A stretch of 64,000 nt of DNA from Aphrophora alni (taxonomy: Eukaryota > Arthropoda > Insecta > Hemiptera > Aphrophoridae): positions 9,765,000-9,828,999 of the forward strand of contig OY740766.1 in assembly GCA_963513935.1 (NCBI GenBank), read 5' to 3'. The stretch's first letter is position 1. Every line of letters begins with the position of its first letter. The notes under the pieces are model-generated. The model made no database searches. It was not told where the DNA came from and was given only the letters and a program-made list of their open reading frames with translations. A program made the translations under genes and the position numbers. This document shows, in pieces, positions 1 to 12,749 of the stretch.

Positions 1-239
1 TGTTTTTAAAACACAAAGAAATTAGTATAACCAACAATTAATCAGAAAGTTGAAGTTGAGATTTTTTAAAGCCATTATTTTATGTTATGCGTTTATGATT
101 TTCACAATATTTAGAACAAGTTCTTTAGTTATAAAATTTAAAATAATTTTAAATATCTTGTCTATTGTGGATTATTATCAATTCAATAATATTGTTTTTT
201 ATTTAAAAGAAAAATTATTTAAATGAAGGATATAATTAA

Positions 240-1010
240 ACATATTTGTGTTTTTTATGAAGATTCGAAAATAAACAAAGGAAACGCTGAACAACAATTT
301 TCGCTGCATGTTAGTGTTGATGGATTTGTTATTCAAGGTGAGACAAGTTCAGGATCACCCTACGATTAACGGTGAAAAATGAGGATTGGGGTTGATTTAT
401 AGTCAAACTGACAGTTTTGTTACGACTGAACTTTCCTTACAAACAGGCATACTCCCAAGGCGAGAGTTTAAATAAAGATTTGAAAAGCAAAACACTTTTT
501 CTTATTATATTCAATAAAATATTAAATTTTAAGTCCTCATACTGTGTCTTTTAATAGAAGATCATTTAAACGTTTTACAAATTTGTTCTAAAATACGCCA
601 CAAAAATTAAAATTTTCAAATAAGAAGGAATAAACGGTTAATCTAATGGAATTTTGGCTTTTAAAAGTAAATATTGTTTTGTGAAATCAGGTACTAGAAT
701 CTCTTCAGGAAAAACTGTATGATGAAATACTAACCTATGATAACTATCTATAAGAATTGAACAATGTTACTCTTTATATTTCTTGTTTAGTTAATACTGT
801 AAACGAACTTAAAGAATTCCAAACAGAGGAAACAATTTAAAATATTCCAAACTTCATTAATTACGTTGTAGGCCTAATAAGAAAACGTTTGGTCCTTAAT
901 CAATAAATTAATATCCTGAAGGAGAATAGAAGGGCGCGATTCCTTGTAGATACTCTGAGAGACTGGCTTACACAATAATTGATCCAATCTCAGGGTTTAA
1001 AAACATAACT
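240..1010. repeat. Dispersed repeat A, copy 1
   Basis: Two blocks align by eye, in the same orientation, with the 36.6-38.7 kb region. Positions about 255-480 match about 36680-36900 (shared GTGAGACAAGTTCA core and the CTCCCAAG block). Positions about 880-1010 match about 38560-38690 (shared CTGAGAGACT block followed by a CAATAATT block). Identity is low to moderate with many indels, so the copies are old. The middle of the other copy is split by a 50-bp tandem array and a Penelope-like insertion. Here the corresponding stretch near 560-610 is single copy. No coding potential was seen and the repeat class is unknown. Confidence 0.6.
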
Positions 1011-1439
1011 AAAGGTTCCGGGTACAATAGTCCTCGAATCTTAGATGTTTTAATATATTAAATAAAATCAATCTTTTAAACATAACGTAGCTACTGCCTA
1101 GAATCCTATTTGACGTCGGTTAATATTCATAAATGAAGTTGATAATAACACAACTGTACAATTGAACAAAACTACGCTTTCAAGGAATAATATTAAATGT
1201 TAATGATTATTGGATAGCTTGCTATATGATTGTGATTTACGGATCATTTTTGTCAAAGTAGTAGTAAAGTTTTTCTGTACCCATCGTTATATGTAACACA
1301 TGGATTTCTTGACTAATTTAGTTGAAAAACGGACTTTTATCCCCAAAATGTTAGGCCTCTGTATTTGACAGACGATATGTGGTCGTGTAAGTAAACCAGA
1401 TTACTGTTTCTAATCTACTTTCTTTTTGGGAGGGCTATG

Positions 1440-2075
1440 ATTCTCCGTAGTTATGCCTCATGAACCACCTCATCCAGAAAACAATATCCTTATTAAATAT
1501 CCCCACTTCCTATCTATCCTTTTCAAAAACCTCAGTAGGCCAAGAAAGACAATCTCTTGTAACTCCACTACATTCAATATGTCCGCGCCCAGTACTTCTA
1601 TGTCTTGCCCTGACGAATCATTCCCAGAGGGCCAAAAAATGATCTGCAGTTTTTTCCAGTCCATATCTATCACAGGAGACTAATTCTCCAGTTCATTCAT
1701 TGAAAGATACCTATTCAACCGACTACGTCCAATACATGCAATCACCCTTACATCTTGACCCATTTAATCTGTTGATCATCAGATCCATTCAAAAAGATCT
1801 TTTTTGTTCACTCTGTCTCTACACAAAACTGTACTACTTCCTTGCCCATTTTCTGATCACTGCTATATCTGTTTCTTTTGAAATCGCCACTGCGGGCTTA
1901 GGATCTACAATAGCATTAGATGGTTCTAAGCTAACACCCCGTTCTATTTTTGCCAGCATTTCCACAATGTCCCAGAATCGAGATCAGGTTCACATCTTTG
2001 TACATAGTCAATCCAATCAATGTATTAATAAAGATGTCACGTTAGGAAATTCCAGAACCCGTAGTTCCGTCTGAC
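1440..2075 (-). pseudogene. LINE 3' end: RNase H and zinc-knuckle remnant
   Basis: Read on the minus strand, this GC-richer block gives pieces of the C-terminal half of a Jockey/R1-like non-LTR retrotransposon ORF2. Near 1980 there is ISILGHCGNAG, resembling the RNase H 'GH.G..GN..AD' motif. After a frame change comes SNAIVDPKPAVAISKETD with IRKWARK and then a stop. Near 1740 lie GRSRLNRYLSMNELENS and, near 1670, CDRYGLEKTADHFL followed by FVRARHR. This matches the C-terminal Cys-His region of such elements, here with a stop where its later Cys would be. Several frameshifts and stops make it non-functional. No reverse transcriptase or endonuclease was found upstream on this strand, so the copy is 5'-truncated, as is usual for LINEs. 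Plus-strand frames over the same bases are shadows. Confidence 0.72.
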
Positions 2076-2109
2076 TTCCTTAGCTTCCGTTGGAGAAGTT
2101 CTAATGTCA

Positions 2110-5100
2110 CCCTTTATATTACTCTCCATATTTTACTAATATTTTTCTAATTCAACAATGTATGACAGAGAATAACTTCTAATCACAAGGTTTGACAGTG
2201 ATATCAAGTTTAAAAACTTTATAGGAAACGAAACAGTGTAAAAGTTATGAATACAATAATTAATTTCATGATTTTGTTTTTGTAATCGTGTTAAACTCTA
2301 ATTCACATAAGTAAAACATAATAATGTAGTGAGTGAGGGAAATATTTTAAATACTATAAATCATGAACTGTGGACATTGTTAATGTTTTAATGAAATTCG
2401 TTGTTGTACATTTTAAAATCCCTTACTTTTTGTGTGTCTGACAATAACGTGGTTTTATTGAGTCTTCAAGTATACGCTTGAATAAGATTCTTTGATTTAA
2501 CATTGGAGAGAAATTAATGAAAAGTTCTTAAAAAATCATTAACTGTAGATTTATTAAAATAAAATAAAATATGTTAAAATTTTAAAAATTATTATTTTTA
2601 TCTTTCAAAACTAATGAATTGATTTCAGCTTTAATTTCATTTTTATTTATAAATAGATTTTTATTGAAACATGCTGATTCATTTCCAAATACAAATTCAA
2701 ATTGATACACTTTAGTTATTGGAAATTTTTTTTTTTTTTAACAGAAAGTAAATAATGAATTTATCTGCTCAATATGTCTCTATAATAAGAGCAATTGCAT
2801 TGTGGGGCAGATAGTGGTTTGTCGACGTTCATGGAAAATATTTCATTACTCCGCATTCAAATTGAGTTTTGAAAATTTGATTCTGTTCGTACAAATTCGT
2901 TGTTATTTCAAGTTGTAGACTCATAGTTAATATTCGGAACATTCGAATCTCGTCCTGTAGTTCCCAATAACGGCAAATTTATTTGATCACAATCTTTTGA
3001 CAACTGTGTTACGGTAAAGTATAATGGAATTGTGTCTTCTATTCATTTTAAATGGCCGCTAAATTCAGATACAATGGAAAATATTTTGGTATCGAGAGGA
3101 AGAGAAAATTTTAAATTATAATTTTACTTTTTAACTTCCTTCGATCTCTGCATTTGTCAATCCGCATTTCGTCGATAGTATCTTGTTTTAATATAGGATA
3201 ATCCATAGTGTAATATGCAATTTTGTAAATAATATGATGAATTATTAATAAAAATAATTGATTACCGAATAGGAAAATATAACCATCACAAGAAGATGAA
3301 CATTGGTGAGTGATGTTTAAAACGAAACCAGCATCAAAGAATCTTTCTTCGTCGTTTTATTGCTTGCAGTCAATATGAAATAAATTAATGTTTGGTGCTT
3401 ACAACCAAAGAAAATATCCTAGGATTTCTAGAAAGGCAACACATCCAGTTCTATTCACAGTATTTTTACCTTTCGGAACTACAATTCTCTAATAATCAAA
3501 GCTACCCATAAACCCAAGATGTTGGTTCAACACCGTATCTTTTTGAGCACGAAAGGCATTAATCCCGAGTATCTCTCGCACAAGTATCAAATAATATTCT
3601 GATAATATGAAATTTAAATTTGAGGAACGTATTAAAAAAGAAACGAACATAAGTTACGTATTACTTTTGTACTAATCAGCTTTGCTGTTAATTAATTAAG
3701 GAAATATATACATTGGGATTTTTCATTAAAAATAATTACGTTTTAAATAAAATAGTTCCAAACCCATATTTTACATTATCAGCGAAAAAGCAATGTAATG
3801 TTAATTTAGCAATTATAACACCCAACTACAAATATTAATAGGTTCCATATGCAAGTATGAAACATCTGTATGCAATACCCTGGTAGCTTAATATCACTGT
3901 ATTTAATTCTTGCAACTTGCCGCGTTGTACGTTTAAAATTTGTTCTATTAATATCTGTGCTTGTTAGATTACCGATTACCTTGTTACAGTTATTTCATTC
4001 AATGAAAACGATATTTCTAGAACGTAATGTGTTTTTATAAACTAAATCAGAAAAATGTTTATCTAGTTATTAGTTCTCTATACAGAGACTCCTGTTAGTT
4101 TCTATTTGAAGATGTTTGTAATTATATTAATATTTAGTTTAACTCCGAGAGGGAGGGGGGTTAAAATAGTGTAATGGTACTTACGAATTGAATGGTATTT
4201 CAAGTTAAAAGTATGACGAAAGTAAATCAATTGACAAAATTAATATTGTTTTGAAAGTCGTAATTAAAAATAGAAGCAGGTCAAACATTAAATTTGTTTA
4301 AACTTTAGTTAATCGGCTTTCTGGTTTAAAGGATTTTTTTTTTAAATTTAAATTTGGATAAACCTGTATTACAACGTGGAATGTTGTAGGTTCCATAATA
4401 TCTTTAAAAAGTATTAAGTTTATCATAAAAAAAAACTGTATGGGCTCGCTTATGAGGAATCTTATGTAGTGTAAATTTTTTGTATTTCTTAGAATAAATT
4501 ACTAGGGAGATATAGTAAGACAACTTTTAAAGTAGAATATTTTTACTAACTGATATCTGAACATGTGTTATATTATGGCAGTGTTGCAATCATCACAAAA
4601 CTAAAATATACAGTTACCAATGATTTTGATCTCACTGCTAGTTACAGTCAAGGGTTAAAACACCCTCTTTCAACTTTTCTAACAGGTCTCTCTTAATCAA
4701 CTGTTGCTCTATTCCGACGCTGAAACTATAAGAATATTGAATGGATATTCCTCTATATTCTATGTTATTTTTGTCTCATTTTCAAGGCTATGATGACTGC
4801 AAGGTTTTAATTTTCTAAGCCACAAAACAAAAAGGTAAAGAAATCATTTAAAAAGTTTTATTTTTGTAAAACATACTCATTATTGAAATAATATTAAAAA
4901 AAAAAAATACTTTATTCGTAATTCTTAAGAAACATGTTATATATTCACAGAAATGTTCACAAAACAAGCGATAATACTATTAATTGTCTTATTTGCGTTT
5001 AAAATAAACATGCTTAAATCGCGTAGAATCATATAAAGACGATTTTATAAATCTGTTGGATATACCTACTTGAGCAACATAACTTTCATTCACGGGATTT

Positions 5101-5370
5101 TTAAGCCGTTCCGATGAGTGATTGAATATCTTTGGGGATTTTGCTAAGTAATTTAAAAAAAAAGAAATATGACTTTACACTAGTAGATATGACTTAGATT
5201 TTCAACAAATCGGGTACAAATAAATACATAATAGAGTAAACATAATTGAACTAGAAAATTAGAATGCCGTTAAATGGGTTTTCTTAAACCAATACTTTTG
5301 TATAATTAGATCGAGTTATATAAATTAAATAATTATTATTTTCATATTTTTCATCTTAAGAACCATCTTA
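2110..5370. other. AT-rich stretch, nothing recognised
   Basis: Both strands carry only short open frames with no recognisable protein motif. There are poly-A and poly-T runs (for example a T run near 2728) and no clear tandem or inverted repeat. A gene cannot be supported here. Confidence 0.6.
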
Positions 5371-5374
5371 AAAT

Positions 5375-5590
5375 AAAGGCAAGATAAATAGATAAACAGA
5401 AGTTACTATTTAGCAAATTAATTTAACGATTCTGAAAAACTAATTAGTATACTTCCCTACTGCTGAGTTGCTCAGCGCTGCGAAACAAAACCCTTCAACT
5501 ATAAATACGGCGCAGGACATTAATTATTTATTCCCGTTCCATTTTGTATCTTGGATTTCAGTCAGGAAGAAATTTAACATAAATAATAGT
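5375..5590. repeat. Dispersed repeat B, copy 1
   Basis: Aligns by eye with 25630-25845 in the same orientation. Shared landmarks, in order, are an AGATAAATAGATAA-like block, an AACTAATTAGTATAC-like block, the CGCTGAGTTGCTGAGCGC-like palindrome core (here near 5460-5480), and the TTTTGTATCTTGGATTTCAG block near 5545. Divergence is considerable. No protein motif was found. Confidence 0.65.
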
Positions 5591-5639
5591 AATTGTTTGT
5601 TCCTTACTGGGTTTAAGCATTAAGGAAATTTTATTATTA

Positions 5640-5860
5640 TGAATTTTTCGAAAATTTGCCATCATTTGTGTGTTAAAAATCAAAACACGACGTTTCGGGA
5701 ATAAGAATCAATTCCTGTTATCAAGTGACTAAAAACTAAAGAAACATAAAACTAGAAACTAAGCCTATGTAAGAAGTTCGGATGGAAAATGTCCGAAAAA
5801 TGCATAATAATAAAATTGAACTTCCATCATTAACAAATAATTTCAAACAGAGAATTAAGG
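5640..5860. repeat. Penelope-type terminal repeat, head-to-head fragment
   Basis: Positions about 5649-5780 match the left terminal repeat of the Penelope-like element at 37643-38493 in the same orientation, including the hairpin CGGGAAT (5697-5703) with its partner arm at 5711-5717. Positions about 5783-5856 match 37605-37678 in the opposite orientation. The copy is therefore two pieces of one terminal repeat joined head to head. No endonuclease or reverse transcriptase sequence lies beside it. Confidence 0.7.
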
Positions 5861-5869
5861 AAATGTTAC

Positions 5870-7480
5870 AGCTGATTTAAGTATTACAATAGTTAAAAGC
5901 TGCATTTACACAATGTTAAAATAGTCAAAATAGCGTCATAATCAATTAAGATGACAAGAACTTTTAAAGAATTTCATTAAAAACGAACAATAATTGTAAA
6001 AGGGAAATTAAAACCTCATATCTGTACAGAAACAATAATATTTGTGATTTTTTTAACAGAAAATATTTATCAAACTCTTTATATATGTAAGTGTAGTCTA
6101 TCGATAAAGTTGTATGGATATAAAATTTAATATTGGAAAGGTAAGAATAATTGCATCCGACCTCATGGAGAGACCAAAGTCGAGACATATGTAACAAATG
6201 TGTCTTTAGACGTTAGGGAAATTTTTTAACATTTTTCAAACATGCCTATATATAAGTTGTTGTGTAACTATTCTGAAAGTGAAAGATATTTTGTCGATTC
6301 ATCAAAATTGAAAGATGAGTACACTTTTTAATGGCTTGGAATAAAGTTGAAGGTTTTTCAGTCATAATTTGCAGATTTATTTCATCTTAATTTAATTTTT
6401 TTAAACTTATTGTTATTTGATTATTTTATGGAACAAATTGTAAAAATTAAAGCTTTAAATATAGTTGTGCATTTCATCTATTTTTATACGTGCAAATTGG
6501 GTTGTTTTTGTAACTACATGAAGCAGGAATTTGAATACGTATTGACATTTACAACTTTAATATTCTCCGAAATAAAAATAAAATATATATTTAGTTACAA
6601 ATAGGTAGTAGGTATAATAGTTTTTCACTATTCTATAATATCCCCTTATTTTATAACAGTAACATTATTTTAATCTCTTTTTAAACTGTATACTTTAGAG
6701 TTTGTTTTGTTATCCATACTTCCTTTCTTAAGAGTCTTCATAAAATTTTTCTTAAGCTCTACTTTATATTTCAACGTAGAAATTTGCAGTTATTATTATT
6801 TGTAGTTTTATTAAAAACTTTTTTTTGTAAGTTGTGGATTTAATTACTCAAACACATTGACATACTCGTATGCACTGTTTAAAATGGCAGCAAATTGAAA
6901 TAGGCATAGAACATTTTATTTATGAATAAGGTAATTTTTTACAATTACAGTTAGTAATATGTGATAATTCAAAAAATCGATATAGCATTTTGATTTTCAA
7001 GTACAACAAGTTCCATAACAATAAGTGTCTATCTGTCTGATATTTTTCGTTCGTCTGATTGTGGTATTTTTATCATGTGTCATCTTGAGCCTTCAAATTC
7101 GAGTGGTAATGCTTTGGACCAAATCACAAAATGCTTGATAGTTCTATATAATATTTGTAAAAAAAAGTTACAAGTAAAGTAAATGTGATGAAATTCGGTA
7201 CAGAAAATATTAAATATATAAAATTTAAATAATATAAAATATTTCATTCTCAAAATAAAAATTATTAAAACAATAAAGTGTGTTTTATCCCAATTTGTGT
7301 AAAGTTTAGATTGATTTTACATTGTAATAAAAAGCACTTATTCATTGGCATTGGCATATTGCGAAAAATCACTATAAGATAACCAAAAATTACCAGTTTT
7401 TTCGTATTGCAATATAATAGTATCATTTGTATAACAACAAAACCACAGAGATGGTATAATATTTGGGAACTCTGGGTTAT
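5870..7480. other. AT-rich stretch, nothing recognised
   Basis: Open frames at 5964-6197 (minus) and 6410-6604 (plus) have low-complexity hydrophobic composition typical of translated AT-rich DNA and show no family motif. No repeat structure was evident. Confidence 0.6.
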
Positions 7481-7690
7481 TTAAGTTTGGTTAGTCCCTG
7501 GGTTTGGTTAGTCCCTCTGGGGTCTATTAAGGTAGAGGACAATCTACCCTTGTCCACATAAGAGAGAAATGTACTGGTCAACTGGGATTAGGAGAAATCT
7601 CCTTAAGAATAAGTAGACAGAAAAAGTAGTGGACAAAAGTTGAAATTTTATACAGAGTGTCCCATCTAAAATATTACAATAGCTAACTTT
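7470..7690. repeat. Dispersed repeat C, copy 1, with internal duplication
   Basis: Positions about 7525-7660 match about 54820-54965 in the same orientation. Landmarks are GGTCTATTAAGG, GGACAATCTACCCTTG, AAGAGAGAAATG, the GAGAAATCTCCTTAA block and the TACAGAGTGT end. The last resembles the 'tacagggtgt' ends of many arthropod repeats. Just upstream, GTTTGGTTAGTCCCT is duplicated in tandem at 7488-7519. The repeat class is unknown. Confidence 0.6.
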
Positions 7691-8450
7691 TGAATTATAA
7701 ATATGACAGAGTACTTTAAATGATAAACCTTCCTTTGTAAAAACTTAGAACATGTCAAAAATACACTATAAAAGTGTCAGCAAAGTATAGTAGGATTGTA
7801 ACCTAAGAAATGGATCGAGGGCTAAAACAGTTCTGTGCATTCAAAATAATCAATACTATATACAAACACGATGAAGACGTAAATTTTGGTTTTAGTTTTC
7901 AACATGATTTTAGGTTATTTTATTGTTTTTTGTGTTTGCTATGAACTTATTTTTTTTCTTGATTACGAGAGATGATCCATACTGTTGAAACGTCGTATAT
8001 TAGTTTTTGTATACTCTAATAATGGCAAAGTTTCGATTAAAGAATATCAATAATATGAACAATAACTACATAATAAGAATGGTATGTTGTATAAAATTCT
8101 CAGTGTAAATTTCATATTACACCATCTTATAGAACACAGAGGAATTATTGGAAACAGTCGTTCTTGAGGTTAAAAATACTGGAAAGTTTAGGTTATTTTA
8201 CGATTGCAAAAAAGTCTTAGCTGAATATTTTCCGTGAAAAAATTAGCTGAAATAATACGTGTAATATCCAAAGTAAATGATAATGAGAATTCTTCGTAGA
8301 GGTTCCAATTACATTAAAAAATAGTTAAAAAACGCTATAAAATTTCAAAATAATAAATTAAAAATACTAAAGCAGTGGTAAAGGAAATTCAAATAAAATG
8401 TTTCTCTATACTTTATATATTATAAGAAAGTAAAAGATTCTACCGGAAGG
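7690..8450. other. AT-rich stretch, possible retroelement terminus near 7975
   Basis: No gene was seen. Around 7968-8010 the string GAGAGATGATCC ... GTTGAAACGTCG resembles the hairpin-plus-GAAAC sequence at the ends of the Penelope-like elements elsewhere in the window. No coding part lies next to it, so this stays a weak lead. Confidence 0.35.
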
Positions 8451-8454
8451 AAGT

Positions 8455-8790
8455 TTATTTAGAATCTTCTTTGTTTATAAGTGAACTTTTTTCTTTTAAT
8501 AACACGCTCTAAACAACACAGTATTTTCCTTTATAAGGATTTCAATTCTAATCCCAGTACAATGTTTTGTCATGCGTGCATGTAAATTTAATCAAGTTTT
8601 CCTATCTAAAGGCTAATTTACTACAAGCCTCTAAAACAACAAAGTAAAAGAGGAACTTGTGTGGAAGGAAAATTAATAAAGATATCTTAGTTACTAGCTA
8701 ATCGTGAAAGTTTTGAAAGAGTTGTGTTGCCTGTGTATTATTTAATTAACTTTTTGGATATCAATTATTATTTCCAAATTTTACTTAGGA
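8455..8790. repeat. Dispersed repeat D, copy 1
   Basis: Matches 57085-57430 in the same orientation over most of its length. Landmarks in order are CTTTGTTTATAAGT, AAACAACACAGTATT, AAGGATTT, AGTACAATGTT, TTTAATCAAGTTTT, CTATCTA.AGGCTAA and ATATCTTAGTT. Sequence between landmarks has diverged with small indels. No coding signal was found. Confidence 0.7.
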
Positions 8791-8799
8791 TTTGTTTCT

Positions 8800-11630
8800 A
8801 ATAAAGAAATATTAGCTTTCCTTGTCTCCGCCATGGAACACAGATACAGAAATGTTCACCGATCCAATCTATGAAACAAATATTGCTCCTTATTTTTGGA
8901 TCACTTTACATACAAATACTATGGTATGAGTTATTATATTTGACAATTATTATGAATTTTATAAATAATTGAATAAGCCCGGTAAACTCCTAAGTGACTC
9001 GCTTTGTGAGTACGCTTTGAGTAAACTAAACTGAATCTACACCTTTTTTCACGTACTCTTGGGTTTAATGCTACTCCATCATATTTACTATAAGGTCTTT
9101 ATTCACCAACTCTGACCTCTTCCAATCCTGAATTTATTAAATTATTTGAAGATTAAGGGATTTCATTTTAGGTTATGCGATTTTCCTTCTGTACTTATAT
9201 GGCAATGGTGAGTTTGACGTTTTTGCATCTATATAACAATTAAATATTTAAAAAAAACGTTATCCAGAAAAATTTATAGGTCAATTTCTAAAAGGTTGAC
9301 GAATTTATAATGTAAACAAATCTATTTCTTTATACGTCATTTAAGTAATAGTTACATCGCTGTTTAAAGTGCAAACAGCAGTTTTTATGTGCATCCTTAA
9401 AATCTGACCAGTTAATCCTTAAAACCATAAAAGAGTAAATTAGTAAACAAATGACCGTTAATTTGACAAGAAAGAATTTTAAGGTGTAAGTTTTTCTATT
9501 TTATCCTTGTAAATATTCCTAATCAAATCGTCTTCGTCTGCTGTTAATAATTTTAAATTCCACAAAATTATTTTTCTGTATCGACACCAAAACATATTTT
9601 ATGTCAGCCCATCCCATGGAAAGTATCCTCTTTTGAGGAGTTCAATCAATCAATAGATTCAACCATTTGTCAAATATGATTTATAGCCGGTGTTCTCCAG
9701 ATCCTACAACGGCAGTAATTCCAACTCTGCTGTAATTTAGTTTCCATCTTTTACCAGGTTTGGAGAAAGTGAAGTTAATTTTCTTTGGATCATTTACAAC
9801 GCTTTCTCCACTTATTTATAAAGCGAAGTTTTAAATTCGTAGCGGTAATTCTTAAAACATTCTTTATAGGTTGTTGTTTGTATTTTTTCTTTAAAACAAA
9901 AAATAATAATAAAAAAAGTAATAAAAACCAGTGTTACAAATAACCTCAATCTAAGGCTATCGTGAAAATCATCTAATGATTATAATGACATTCCGTTTAC
10001 GATTTTATTTATAGGAAGAAACGTTTTCGTGATTTTAATGAAATCATAAAAGAACCCTTGATATCAATCTAGTTAATTTCGGTATTTTACGAATTATTTG
10101 TACACAACCATTTCCATTTTTAAATTTTATGAAGATTGGATATTGATTTAAGCCATAAATAATAATCTTTAGTCCCATTTAATTTATTAAATTTTTTATG
10201 GCGTCCTCCAAATTTTATTTTATATTTAAAACCTATAACTACTGAAGTTTTCGTAAAAATAGTAATAAATATTTGTTACATATTTTGAGTCTGTGTACGA
10301 GTGTGACTCATTGGTTGTAATTTTTTTAATAATTAATTTTTTAAGACAAAGGAAATATATTTAAACAAAACTCAACCATGATGGAGACCTTCTTAACATT
10401 GAGTGTCCATCAATTTGAACCATGATTAGTTTAATATATGGAGTTTTGCTTTGTTTGTATGATCTCCCATGTTCGATTTCAGTTGGGGCTTAAAAAGTTG
10501 TGCGTTGATTCAGAATTGAGTCTAAAACAGAGAGGTAAGATGAATAGCGAATTCTAGGCATGAAAGTTATAATTTATATAAATTATAAATTTAAATTTAA
10601 ACTCCACGTATTAACCTAGCCTTCTAGAAGGCCTAAAACCACATCCGGCTGTTGTCGCTAGCATTGATATTATTTTGTCTATCAATTTGTGAACAACAAT
10701 GAACAACAAAATAGAAAGGATTCTATGAATATCATAACCTAGAAACCAATATTTTATGTAAATAAAACGGATTTATTTAAAACTCATGTTGGCTTCGTCA
10801 AAATATCTAGAACTTGTGGAAGTATTGACAGTGAGGCCGAGTGGAAACATAGAGACATTAAATATATAAGACATGTGAACAGTGATCATAATATATTATA
10901 CTATAAATGTTGTATGTAAGGAAAACAAGCAGATATCTCTAGCAAAAGGTTTGAAAGGTAGAAATATAGTTGCAAAATGAATGTTTATCAAATTATTTAA
11001 AACACAAACAAAATAGTTAATGAGATGTACCGACAAATGAACTCTCCGGCGCTTCGTTTCCAACACAAAAGCTTCGGGTGGAAAATGATACATTCTATTT
11101 CGATTCGTTTTATGTTTGGAATTCAATTTTTTGTAACTATTTTAATTCCTTTTGTGTACCTAAATGTGTTATCACGACCTTTCAGCATTTCAATCATGTA
11201 AAGACTCCCAATGGTCTTCTTGTCGTTATTTTACATTAAATGCAGCCTAAATTACAAACATATAACATCGACAAATTTTGAAACTAACATACTCTTTTTT
11301 TTAAAGCTAGTCTAAACCTACAATAATATCAATGAAAAAGACAACTCTCTCGAGTTTATTAAACATTTTACGATTTAACAACTTTTTTAAAATTAAGTTA
11401 CAATTAAATCAGGTAAAAATCAAACACAGATTGTTACAAATATATAGGGATACAAACATGTGTAAATCGTGTTAACATAGATTTCATAAATTAGACCACT
11501 TAACTATATAGAATATTTGTGGGTGTAAAACAAATACGTATTTAACTCGAAACAGTTTTAAAATTATAAAATGAATGTCTTTACAAATATAAATTATTAA
11601 TAAATGACAGTACTTTCTTAAATAATATAT
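8800..11630. other. AT-rich stretch, nothing recognised
   Basis: No protein family motif was found on either strand. The minus frame at 10896-11126 has no recognisable domain. A short AT palindrome lies near 10570-10595. The stretch ending at 11630 may be a diverged upstream continuation of repeat E. Confidence 0.55.
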
Positions 11631-11639
11631 CAGTTTGGA

Positions 11640-11950
11640 AACCAAGCTTGTTTAAAAAAAAAATGTTTAGTGACATGTACAGAATATTTTGATTTACCCT
11701 CCGAACATGAAGTTTAACGTTTGATAAGAAATACAGTTGACAGAACTGCTTTCTATGGAAATGTGGACTTATTTAATCTAAGGTCTCTAGAAACCAGTAC
11801 AAAAGTTGTCTCTTTCCATCTTCCATATTTCAAGGGAAATATTTTATTGAAATATGTAGCCTCAAAAAAAAAGTATTATTTGCTCTAAGAACAACATGTA
11901 ATAATTAATATTATCATTAAACGAAAGTTAGGTAACGCGGTTCAGTATTT
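11640..11950. repeat. Dispersed repeat E, copy 1
   Basis: Aligns with 50030-50340 in the same orientation. Shared blocks are ATCAGTTT.GAAAC, GTGACATGTAC.GAA, GATAAGAAATACA.TTGA, CTAGAAACC.GTACA.AA, AAATATGTA.CCTCA and TATTATCATTAAACGAAAG. It is moderately diverged and no coding potential was seen. Confidence 0.7.
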
Positions 11951-11959
11951 ACTTAGCCT

Positions 11960-12470
11960 AATTTTGTTAATTTATCTTAATTGGAAAAAGTAGATAAAAC
12001 TTGTTATATTTAAATTTATTATAGTTCAGAGTTTGTATTTTGCAATTGTTTTTTAATATTGTTATATCTAACGTAAACACTTGGCGGCTTCAAATATATA
12101 ACTCCTTAAAGGAAACATATCTTGGTAATTTGAAGTTATTTAACACATTTGTTGCCAATAATGTTTTAATCAGAGATCTTGCAATGTACGGCATATACCA
12201 ATTTATGCACATTGAAATTCTGGAGCAAATAAAACTACTGATTATATTTGTGACAGTAATATTTGGATTTATTGCTGAGAAACAGAGATTAACTGTAAAA
12301 CTAATAAATTAATTTAAAATCAGTCGTAAACATTGTAGTTTGTAGCTGTTGTACTCTGATTTTAATAAAATGTTACATATGTAGATTTCGTGGCATGACC
12401 ATCTATGAAGAAACACTATGTTCATTTCATTGACAGCTTATTATTTATTAGTATATTTCCACTTAAAGAT
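11960..12470. other. AT-rich stretch with an unassigned 90-codon frame
   Basis: A plus-strand frame at 12040-12312 could encode a Leu/Ile-rich peptide of about 90 residues with a hydrophobic C-terminal half. It has no recognised motif, no clear initiation context and no splice signals linking it to other exons. It is most likely chance in AT-rich DNA. Confidence 0.4.
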
Positions 12471-12479
12471 AAGGTAAGC

Positions 12480-12740
12480 AATAATTTTATTGCAACACTT
12501 CCGTTCGTCCATTCTTAAAACCTTTTCAGCCAATAACAATAAGATTTCCGATGTTTTTTAATACGCATTTGGTCAACTTCTCTATCCTCTCTTGAAGATT
12601 GCTTCCTTCCGATAAATTCATCCATCTACCATAATCTAGGACTTCTCTTCCTCCTTCTTCCCGGTGGCTCCAAAAAGCACACATTTTTCGCCAGTCTAGG
12701 TTCTACGACCCCCTAACTACATTACTTGTTTCGTACATAC
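12480..12740 (-). pseudogene. Possible LINE ORF2 linker fragment
   Basis: The minus strand of this slightly GC-richer block reads DWRKMCAFW..., then LQERIEKLTKCVLKN, without internal stops over about 55 codons. The spacing is loosely like the segment between endonuclease and reverse transcriptase in Jockey/R1-type ORF2 ('W..F...' then 'ie.lt..i..a'). No catalytic motif is present, so the call is weak. It could instead be chance. Confidence 0.25.
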
Positions 12741-12749
12741 ATAATAAGA

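Noticed and set aside
1700..2074. Plus-strand 124-codon frame, the second longest in the window
   Set aside because: The opposite strand encodes recognisable LINE RNase H and zinc-knuckle pieces, so this frame is a shadow.
12040..12312. Possible 90-residue membrane protein
   Set aside because: AT-driven Leu/Ile/Asn composition, no known motif, no exon partners and no homology that I recognise.
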